NCBI GenBank assembly: GCA_013334565.1
Contig: JAAXXI010000014.1
Coordinates: forward strand, 1-44,108
Length of the DNA stretch: 44,108 nt
Reading direction: 5' to 3'
Source of the DNA: Chlorobiaceae bacterium
Lineage (GTDB): Bacteria > Bacteroidota > Chlorobiia > Chlorobiales > Chlorobiaceae
The notes under the pieces were generated by a model that saw nothing but the letters and a program-made list of their open reading frames with translations, did no database searches and was not told the origin of the DNA. Below, piece by piece: positions 19,557-25,450 of the stretch; the stretch's first letter is position 1, and every line of letters begins with the position of its first letter. A program made the position numbers and the translations under genes.

Positions 19557-19982
19557 ATGAACAATGAAGATATCCGCTGGGTTCAGCGGTTCAAACATTT
19601 CATGCAGGCTTTCGGCCAACTGGATCGTGCTGTCGAACTGGCCGGGCAACGAACCTTGAGCGAACTTGAGCAACAGGGGCTGATTCAGTCTTTTGAATAT
19701 ACCCATGAACTCGGCTGGAATACGTTGAAGGATTTTCTCGAAAACAAGGGAGTTCAGCCGCTCTATGGTTCCAGGGATACTACCCGCGAAGCATTCAAGC
19801 GGGGATTGATCGACGACGGTGATGTCTGGATGGAGATGATAAAAAGCAGAAACCTGACATCCCATACCTACAATCCGGAGATAGCTGAAGAAATAGCATT
19901 GGCAATCCGAATCCGGTCTCATGCAGCGTTCAATCGGCTCGCTGACAAGCTTCTTCCGATGGTAAAGGAGACAGAGGAATGA
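19557..19982 (+). CDS. hepT: HEPN-domain toxin HepT (nucleotidyltransferase substrate-binding / HI0074 type)
   Basis: This 141-residue all-helical protein belongs to the NTase_sub_bind (HI0074-like) branch of HEPN proteins. The ribonuclease motif R-x4-H-x-Y is intact: Arg98, His103 and Tyr105 (RNLTSHTY). In studied HepT-MntA pairs this protein is the RNase toxin and the tyrosine of that motif is AMPylated by the partner. The stop overlaps the start of mntA (ATGA at 19979-19982), so the two are coupled. No good ribosome site precedes ATG 19557. It may act in plasmid or phage defence; this locus is chromosomal. Confidence 0.88.
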   Translation: MNNEDIRWVQRFKHFMQAFGQLDRAVELAGQRTLSELEQQGLIQSFEYTHELGWNTLKDFLENKGVQPLYGSRDTTREAFKRGLIDDGDVWMEMIKSRNLTSHTYNPEIAEEIALAIRIRSHAAFNRLADKLLPMVKETEE

Positions 19983-20305
19983 AATTCGGACTTGAAGAAC
20001 CAACCATCTCACAAATCAATGCTGTCATCTCCCGCTACAGGCAGGTCGAGAGAGTTGTGCTCTATGGCTCCAGGGCAAAAGGAAACTATAAAGCGGGTTC
20101 TGATATCGATCTGACCCTCATTGGCGGTGATGATCTCGATTTGAAGGTTCTCTATCACATAATGGACGATATTGACGACCTGTTACTGCCATACTCTTTC
20201 GACATTTCTCTTTTTCGTTCAATTACAGATCCGGATGTGCTCGATCATATCGATCGGGTTGGCAAAGTGCTTTACGAAAAAACATCCGAGAGCAATGTTG
20301 CCTGA
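19979..20305 (+). CDS. mntA: minimal nucleotidyltransferase antitoxin MntA
   Basis: A 108-residue minimal nucleotidyltransferase with the Pol-beta-fold motif GSRAKGNYKAGSDIDL: Gly30, Ser31, Asp42 and Asp44, with a third acidic residue Asp75 in SFDISLF. All catalytic residues are present, so it should be active. In characterised pairs the enzyme transfers AMP to the HEPN partner and silences it. It overlaps hepT by four bases. Confidence 0.9.
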   Translation: MKFGLEEPTISQINAVISRYRQVERVVLYGSRAKGNYKAGSDIDLTLIGGDDLDLKVLYHIMDDIDDLLLPYSFDISLFRSITDPDVLDHIDRVGKVLYEKTSESNVA

Positions 20306-20860
20306 TTTTGTTTTTGAGACCACGAATGGGACGCCCCAGAATAAAGCGGAAAAGTATAGCGAAGACGCCGAGAATGGATGTGACGGGAATCCTGCATAAA
20401 GAAATTGATGGGAATGTATCTGCAGCGATACCTGTGGCTAACCGAAATCGAACTTGCAGTCATCTGCTGAAATAACCCGGCTACGCTCCTGCCATTTGTC
20501 ATCGTCCTTTTTAATGCTGCACAAGAGTGCGATCTGCATTTCGATTTTTTCTTTTCAAAATCGCACCTGTGCTCATATGGTATCCGGATATCAGCGGTAT
20601 CGAAAGGTGACCGATGTGAAAGTAAGGTTTTATCGGCTGTTCGCTGAAAATGCTTCCAGACCGGTAATTCTCCTGATCTGTGATCCCTTACAGGGCCTGT
20701 CTGTTCCAGGCGATGATATCTGAAGCGCTGTTCATTCAATTCCCCTCATTCATGAACATTCGTCACATGCCAACTACCGGAAAACCCTATGGTATCGGGT
20801 TCCGGGGTATCGGCATCGGGCATTTCGCCGAATAATCAGGAGCGGATGTTTCCGGCCCCT
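20306..20860. other. gene-poor stretch, no gene recognised
   Basis: About 555 bases between mntA and the first Nif11-type gene. Two open frames of 89 (plus) and 155 (minus) codons exist, but their compositions look random, they have no ribosome site, and neither resembles a known family. Near 20790-20822 the motif ATCGG recurs several times. If the Nif11-type precursor had a modifying enzyme downstream it would sit here; none is visible. Confidence 0.5.
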
Positions 20861-21124
20861 TCAGCCGCAAACTGTCTGAGATAATTTACCGCATTCAGTG
20901 CCACAGGTCGTACCACAGGCCCAGCCACCTCCGGAAACGGAATCGAGATCTTCAGCGAATAACTCCGAGTGGGCGTTGTTGAACTCTTCGGCCGTAAATT
21001 CAAAGCCCGCCTCTTTTGCCAGCTGCATCCGTTCATCGGCTGTGGCGGAGTCGGAAAGTTTTTGTTGCAACTCCTGATTTCTTGCCAGTTCCTTCAGAAA
21101 TGCCTTCGCCTGGTCTATGGACAT
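20861..21124 (-). CDS. Nif11-type RiPP precursor peptide with Cys-rich core
   Basis: An 87-residue precursor. Residues 1-64 form a Nif11-like leader (MSIDQAKAFLKELARN, then MQLAKEAGFEFTAEEF) ending in a double-glycine site at 65-67 (DSVSGGG). The remaining 20-residue core has Cys70, Cys74, Cys78 and Cys86, with Thr72, Thr73, Thr76, Ser82 and Thr84, a pattern suited to thioether rings or disulfides. A strong ribosome site (AAAAGGAGG) precedes the ATG. In other bacteria such leaders guide LanM- or radical-SAM-type enzymes and C39-peptidase transporters; none is in this window, so it is an orphan here. Some Nif11 proteins may not be peptide precursors at all. Confidence 0.88.
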   Translation of the reverse strand: MSIDQAKAFLKELARNQELQQKLSDSATADERMQLAKEAGFEFTAEEFNNAHSELFAEDLDSVSGGGWACGTTCGTECGKLSQTVCG

Positions 21125-21482
21125 GGGAGCCTCCTTTTATTGCGGGTTATACAATGTATATGGCCATAAATATACTTCAATCTCGATGAATTGAAACAGG
21201 TATACCATGGAAGCACAATAAATACACCACCACGAGTCCCGCATTGCCGGTGTGGAGGTGCGGAACATTGGCACGTATTTCCAGAATTATGTGAAATATT
21301 TTTTTAGAATACCTTTCAGGGGAACGGGACCGTTCTCGAAAATGGAAAGGGCCATGTACAACAATTCGCAAGTTGTCGGTTCAGGCAGGATTCAAGGTTT
21401 TCATAAACAGCGTCAATTTCGATAGCGTGTGCAAAATCATTGCTATAATCGTGATTATTCAAGCTGAAGCTGCAACTGGTGT
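21125..21482. other. divergent intergenic region
   Basis: These 358 bases separate the minus-strand Nif11-type gene from the plus-strand HAD gene. They hold the Nif11 ribosome site, an inverted repeat GTATAT-N8-ATATAC at 21156-21175, and a TATAAT box at 21444-21449 without a good -35 that could serve the HAD gene. No open frame there looks real. Confidence 0.5.
21156..21175 (-). promoter_or_regulatory. inverted repeat upstream of Nif11-type gene (possible operator)
   Basis: GTATAT and ATATAC flank eight bases with TGGCCA near the centre. It lies 31 to 51 bases upstream of the Nif11-type start codon, where a promoter or operator is expected. Function is a guess from position and symmetry. Confidence 0.3.
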
Positions 21483-22136
21483 ATGAAATACAAACTCCTC
21501 GTTTTTGATTTTGACGGGACACTGGCCGACAGCGAGGCAAGTATCATGCTTTCCCTGGAGCTTGTCGCTCGCGACCTTGGGCTTTCGGGCATCGACCGGT
21601 CACGTGCACGGCAGGGCATAGGCCTCCCGTTGCGGAGCACGATTGAAATGGGGCTCGGGCTCGCGCCTGATGAGGCTCCTGATGCGTCCGATCTTTACCG
21701 GAAGCACTATAACGAGGTCTCGTACGATGCAACGAGCCTGTTTGCCGGTGTTCGGGAGACCCTTCGGCGGTTGCGGCGGGATTATCTGCTTGCCGTCGCA
21801 TCGAGCAAGAGCAAGCCGGGGCTCCTTGCGATGATGCGTCATCTTGAAATTTACGAGGGATTCTCCTTCATTGCCGGGGCGCAGGATGTACAGCGCACAA
21901 AACCGGCACCCGATATGGTGGAACTTGCTCTCGAGGCGCTCGATATCCCGGCGCGGGAATGCCTTGTGGTAGGCGATACCGTCTACGATATCGAAATGGG
22001 GCAGCGAGCATCTGTCGATACCTGCGCTGTTACCTACGGGAGCAATTCACTGGATGAGTTGCGCTCTCTCGGCCCGACTTTCATCATCGACTCGTTCCCT
22101 CAACTCGAGTCCATTCTGAAACATGTCAAGCCCTGA
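21483..22136 (+). CDS. HAD-family phosphatase (phosphoglycolate phosphatase-like)
   Basis: A 217-residue HAD hydrolase. Motif I is FDFDGTLADS with nucleophile Asp9 and acid-base Asp11; motif II is VASSKSK; motif III and IV are KPAPDMV and VGDTVYDIEMG. The helical cap between residues 15 and 85 places it in subfamily I, with Gph, PpaX and beta-phosphoglucomutase-like enzymes. Substrate cannot be named from sequence. It stands alone on the plus strand. Confidence 0.9.
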   Translation: MKYKLLVFDFDGTLADSEASIMLSLELVARDLGLSGIDRSRARQGIGLPLRSTIEMGLGLAPDEAPDASDLYRKHYNEVSYDATSLFAGVRETLRRLRRDYLLAVASSKSKPGLLAMMRHLEIYEGFSFIAGAQDVQRTKPAPDMVELALEALDIPARECLVVGDTVYDIEMGQRASVDTCAVTYGSNSLDELRSLGPTFIIDSFPQLESILKHVKP

Positions 22137-22165
22137 CCGACAGGGCATGGGCCATCCTGTTCGGT

Positions 22166-22936
22166 TCAGTAAAGCTCACGGACAACTTTCCGGACGATGC
22201 CGAGAAGCCTGAAATCCTTTCCGAGGCTGACCTGTGTCAGCTCATCCGGGTCCTGGCCCGGCGCGATGCAGAGTATCCCTTCCCGGAGGAACAGTTTTTT
22301 CAGCGATTGCACACCCTTGTGCATCACGACGGCAAGGCACCGGTCCCTGACCGGCAGGCCCTTATCGACGATCAGCAGGTCATTCTGCATGAATCCCTCA
22401 CCAGCCATCCTGTTGTCAGGCAGCTTTATCGCGAACGTGGCATTTTTATCTCTGACGAACTCTTTCGATACGACCATGTACCGGTCAACCTGCCTGGGAT
22501 CGCTATAGGAACCGTCCGGAACGAGGTGCGTGAAGAGAGGGATTTCGACCAGTTGTCCGGTCAGCGGGTTCTGCTCCAGTTTTTCGTGATAGAGGTTGAA
22601 CAATTCCCTTATCTGGTTTTCCAGATAGGAGATGCGCAGGTTTTCCCTGTCTGCTGAGGTTTCGGCGGTATTCACGGATGCCGGCCTTCTTTCGCCGCTG
22701 CCGCTTATCAGCCAGTCAAGGCTTGTGCCCATGCATTTGGACATGAGCAGGGGATAGTTGATCGTCCCCCGTTTCCTCCAGTTCGTCAGGGTGCTCGGCA
22801 GAATTCCGATTTTTTTCGCAAAATCCGAGTCGAGGCTTACCCCAAGGGCTTCCTTTGCCCGGTCAATTATATTATTCACATTTTGAAAATTGCTTTTCAC
22901 AAAAGGTGAACTTTCCTTAAATTCTTTTATAATCAT
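22166..22936 (-). CDS. CI/UmuD-like repressor with inactivated S24 peptidase domain
   Basis: This 256-residue regulator has an N-terminal phage-CI-type helix-turn-helix (about 37-58, DSDFAKKIGILPSTLTNWRKR, split here by one residue class from P22-type repressors) and a C-terminal LexA/UmuD-like domain (LLIVDKG, SLKKLFL). The lysine of the S24 dyad is kept (Lys213), but at the serine position of the usual GDSM motif it reads DNRM, with Arg176 instead of Ser. It should therefore not cleave itself as LexA or CI does. It is transcribed divergently from the pilus-like operon, which it may control; that is inference. The ATG is preceded by only a weak GGAA. Confidence 0.85.
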   Translation of the reverse strand: MIIKEFKESSPFVKSNFQNVNNIIDRAKEALGVSLDSDFAKKIGILPSTLTNWRKRGTINYPLLMSKCMGTSLDWLISGSGERRPASVNTAETSADRENLRISYLENQIRELFNLYHEKLEQNPLTGQLVEIPLFTHLVPDGSYSDPRQVDRYMVVSKEFVRDKNATFAIKLPDNRMAGEGFMQNDLLIVDKGLPVRDRCLAVVMHKGVQSLKKLFLREGILCIAPGQDPDELTQVSLGKDFRLLGIVRKVVRELY

Positions 22937-22987
22937 GAATTCCAGTGATTTTCAAGCTGTTTCGTTCCTGTTATACACTGATTCCAC

Positions 22988-23016
22988 TTTGCACACTCGA
23001 AACTGTTCGTGATAAT
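22988..23016 (+). promoter_or_regulatory. candidate sigma-70 promoter for pilus-like operon
   Basis: TTTGCA at 22988-22993 and GATAAT at 23011-23016 are spaced by exactly 17 bases (four of six and five of six matches to consensus). Transcription from here would give a leader of about 350 bases before the first pilin-like gene. Confidence 0.35.
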
Positions 23017-23290
23017 ACGTTGATATTCTGATTTCGCAAAAAAGAAATCGGATCGTGGAAAATCGGAGACCGGGTCTTTTATGTCGTTTGCCATTGCGGC
23101 CAGTAAGTTTCAAAGGGAGAGTTCTGGGGGAAATCGCCTGATTGACAGATGCATGCTTACAATAACGCAATATATCGAAAAAATAGCAAACGGATGTTTG
23201 GCGACGGATGCGGAATGCTCTCTCCGTTCACTGGATTCCGCCACTTCATTTCGAACTTTTTCTTCTTTTCGGACCCTATCTGCTGCCCTT

Positions 23291-23321
23291 GTTTCGGCAT
23301 GTGCCGAAACCCCAATTTTTT
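23291..23321 (+). terminator. terminator-like hairpin in leader of pilus-like operon (possible attenuator)
   Basis: GTTTCGGC and GCCGAAAC form an eight-pair stem around ATGT, followed by CCCCAA and six T. It ends about 53 bases before the first pilin-like start codon. It could terminate read-through or act as an attenuator; the symmetric sequence could equally be a protein operator. Confidence 0.5.
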
Positions 23322-23373
23322 ATTTCTCCTGCAAGCAGTCCTCAGTATTTACAACCCTCAAACTTCCACTGAC

Positions 23374-23976
23374 ATGAAAAAACTGCTTAAGTTCATGGGC
23401 GTGGCCGTTGTTGCGGCCGCGTGTTTTTACCTGCCGAACCATGATGCCCGGGGGGCATCCCAGACGGCAACAACGACCCTTACGGTAACCGTACCACCTT
23501 ATGTCGTAATCTATTATCCGACAAGCCTCAAGGTTATCCTGGCAGATGCAGGTTCGACAACCACCAGCACTGCGGCTGTTTCATGGACGGAAACCGATAC
23601 TGACCCAAACCCGACCCTTACGGTGTCTCCGTTCACGGCACCGTATTCTGCCAGCAAATCCCTTACTGTCCCCAACATTTGGGCAATCAGGGGAATATCT
23701 GCATCGGGAAGCGCAGGGGTCGCAATTGCCGGAACATCAAACCAGACGACAACAGTCACCAACTCGGGAAAAAATATTCCGATTTCCGGCCTGAATGTTT
23801 CATCAGGTTCAGTTGCGGCTGGTTCGAGTATTACTGTTCCATTAAACGGCATGACTCCCGTTTATGGCAATGTCGGCATGACCCTCGATATGACAGCCCT
23901 GAATTCGATTTCTCCTGGCGTCAAATCAGGAGACTATACCGGCGGTCAATACAGCATTACCGTTACCGTCAATTAA
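23374..23976 (+). CDS. secreted pilin-like protein, first gene of chaperone-usher-like operon
   Basis: A 200-residue protein with a signal peptide (MKKLLKFMGVAVVAAACFYL; cleavage likely after residue 28, ARGA|SQ). The mature part is rich in Thr, Ser and Val in alternating beta-strand patterns and ends SGDYTGGQYSITVTVN, like the last strand of Ig-like pilins and spore-coat-U proteins. It has no cysteine in the mature part. The ATG at 23374 is chosen because the signal peptide starts there. The next gene begins 3 bases after its stop. No close family is recognised; the role as an exported fibre subunit is inferred from the chaperone and usher downstream. Confidence 0.75.
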   Translation: MKKLLKFMGVAVVAAACFYLPNHDARGASQTATTTLTVTVPPYVVIYYPTSLKVILADAGSTTTSTAAVSWTETDTDPNPTLTVSPFTAPYSASKSLTVPNIWAIRGISASGSAGVAIAGTSNQTTTVTNSGKNIPISGLNVSSGSVAAGSSITVPLNGMTPVYGNVGMTLDMTALNSISPGVKSGDYTGGQYSITVTVN

Positions 23977-23979
23977 TCG

Positions 23980-24618
23980 ATGACTGGGAAATTATTCCCC
24001 GGAACAGCACGGAATTCCGGTATTCTCCGTGCTGTTCGATTTTTACCGGTTTTCGTCACGGCGCTGATCGGGCTTTCAACAGTAACCGATGCAGGCGCCG
24101 CGATAACCTGTCAGATCGTCACATCCAAAACGGTCGGTCTCGCCTTGAGCGATTTTGGGCTGTCCACCACGGCGAGTGTCAGTTTGCAGACAGGGATAAC
24201 TTCGGTTCAGCTGAACCCTCTCGATATTCAGTTGAGCAATTCACCGGTCACCGTGCCGGTCAGTGTGGGTGGGACGGTGACCGGCGGCGGTCTGTTGTCA
24301 AAGACGCTTGAAACATCCTATAGCGATTATATCTGGCGACTGCGGATGACCTTGGCGGATAAAAATAATTTCAACACCGGCAACGAGCATGAAACCTACG
24401 CATTCGCAAGCAGCGGAAGTTCCGGCGGGACACTTGCCCATACAACAACACCGGTTACGGCAACGATTCCGGTGACTATCGTTCCGGGGGTTCTTCAGTG
24501 GAATCAAAGCGGGAATACCTATTACCTGATAAGGACGCTCAATCTGCAGATCGATCTGAGCAATGTCAGGTACAGTGGCACCTATCGGAGTACTTTCACA
24601 ACAACAGTATTTTATTGA
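23980..24618 (+). CDS. second secreted pilin-like protein
   Basis: A 212-residue protein with a long signal peptide: charged N-region, hydrophobic FLPVFVTALIGLSTV at 21-35 and a likely cut near residue 40 (AGA|AI). The mature protein begins AITCQIVTSK, a pattern seen in spore-coat-U-type pilins, and ends with a beta strand YSGTYRSTFTTTVFY, as expected for a donor or acceptor strand. Only one cysteine is present, so the usual pilin disulfide is missing. It follows the first pilin-like gene by 3 bases and precedes the chaperone by 1 base. Confidence 0.72.
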   Translation: MTGKLFPGTARNSGILRAVRFLPVFVTALIGLSTVTDAGAAITCQIVTSKTVGLALSDFGLSTTASVSLQTGITSVQLNPLDIQLSNSPVTVPVSVGGTVTGGGLLSKTLETSYSDYIWRLRMTLADKNNFNTGNEHETYAFASSGSSGGTLAHTTTPVTATIPVTIVPGVLQWNQSGNTYYLIRTLNLQIDLSNVRYSGTYRSTFTTTVFY

Positions 24619-24619
24619 T

Positions 24620-25450
24620 ATGAAAAAGTTGTTTCTTGTCGCATTACTTCTGCTATGCAGTGTTTTCCCCCGACAAGCCAACGCTGAAGAAGATTATCTG
24701 AAACCCCAGTTCGGGATTTACCCGGCGATGTTCGAACTTGAAATCGGCAACGAACCTGTCGAAAAGTCTCTCATCGTAACGAATCTGAAAAACAGGCCCG
24801 TCACCATGCGGGTCGAGCTCTATTCCTGGACCTATGATGAGCGGCATCAGCTCAAATTGATTCAGTCCTCGCCAAAAACCCTCGATCAGTGGATGGTCTT
24901 GAATCCGGTACGCTTTACGATAGAGCCGGGCGGGATACAGACCATACGGTTTTCGATCAGCCCGAGGGTAAAGCCGGAGCCCGGTGAATACAGGGCGATG
25001 CTCTACCTGATAGAGGAGTCCGATCCTGCAGATGCAGGCAAAGGCCTGCTCATCACGGCTAAACTGGGTGTAGGGATATACGCCTATATGGCCCCGGTCG
25101 TCCGTTCACCGAAGATTACCGATATGACATTCAACAGGGCTTTGTCAACCATCTCCCTGCATCTTCTCAATGAAGGGAACGTCCATGCACGCCTTCGCGG
25201 CCGCTATGTCGCCTGGAAAAAAAACGCGTTTTCAGGGCTGGGGGCGTTGAAAAAACTTCCCGATATCATCGAACCCGGCCATGAACCCTCAGGCTACCTT
25301 GCACAGGGGTTCTTTCCGGGAGATCCCGTTCTGCCGAAAACCGAGAGGAGTTACAACCTGAAGCTGAACATTCCCCAAAACAGCGGTCCGTATATCGTTG
25401 CTGTCTTCGGCGAGCTTGATGGAAAGCCCGTTGAAAAACTTTTCCAATGA
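24620..25450 (+). CDS. periplasmic PapD-like pilus chaperone
   Basis: A 276-residue periplasmic protein with a clear signal peptide (MKKLFLVALLLLCSVFPRQANA, cut near residue 22). Two Ig-like domains can be traced: domain 1 with SLIVTNLKNRPVTMRVELYSW and PGGIQTIRFSISPRVKPEPGEYRAMLYL, which matches the conserved F1-G1 region of pilus chaperones, and domain 2 with SLHLLNEGNVHARLRGRYVAW. The conserved Arg and Lys of the classical PapD cleft are not obvious, so it is a divergent member. The usher-like gene begins inside its 3' end. Confidence 0.78.
   Translation: MKKLFLVALLLLCSVFPRQANAEEDYLKPQFGIYPAMFELEIGNEPVEKSLIVTNLKNRPVTMRVELYSWTYDERHQLKLIQSSPKTLDQWMVLNPVRFTIEPGGIQTIRFSISPRVKPEPGEYRAMLYLIEESDPADAGKGLLITAKLGVGIYAYMAPVVRSPKITDMTFNRALSTISLHLLNEGNVHARLRGRYVAWKKNAFSGLGALKKLPDIIEPGHEPSGYLAQGFFPGDPVLPKTERSYNLKLNIPQNSGPYIVAVFGELDGKPVEKLFQ

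Larger units (their letters stand above)
22937..23373. other. divergent leader region between repressor and pilus-like operon
   Basis: About 437 bases with no convincing gene. The frame of the first pilin-like gene stays open upstream to 23149, but that part lacks a ribosome site and reads as non-coding. The region holds a candidate promoter and a terminator-like hairpin, listed separately. Confidence 0.6.

Noticed and set aside
20272..20739. 155-codon minus-strand open frame between mntA and the Nif11 gene
   Set aside because: Overlaps the end of mntA, has no ribosome site, and its composition (many Arg, His, Ser) looks like random translation.
21233..21242. CGAGTCCCGC, same as part of the tRNA-Pro T arm (18954-18963)
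   Set aside because: A ten-base match is expected by chance and does not reach the tRNA 3' end; not enough for an attachment site.
23149..23373. N-terminal extension of the first pilin-like protein
   Set aside because: The frame is open, but it lacks a ribosome site, runs through the hairpin, and a clean signal peptide begins at ATG 23374.
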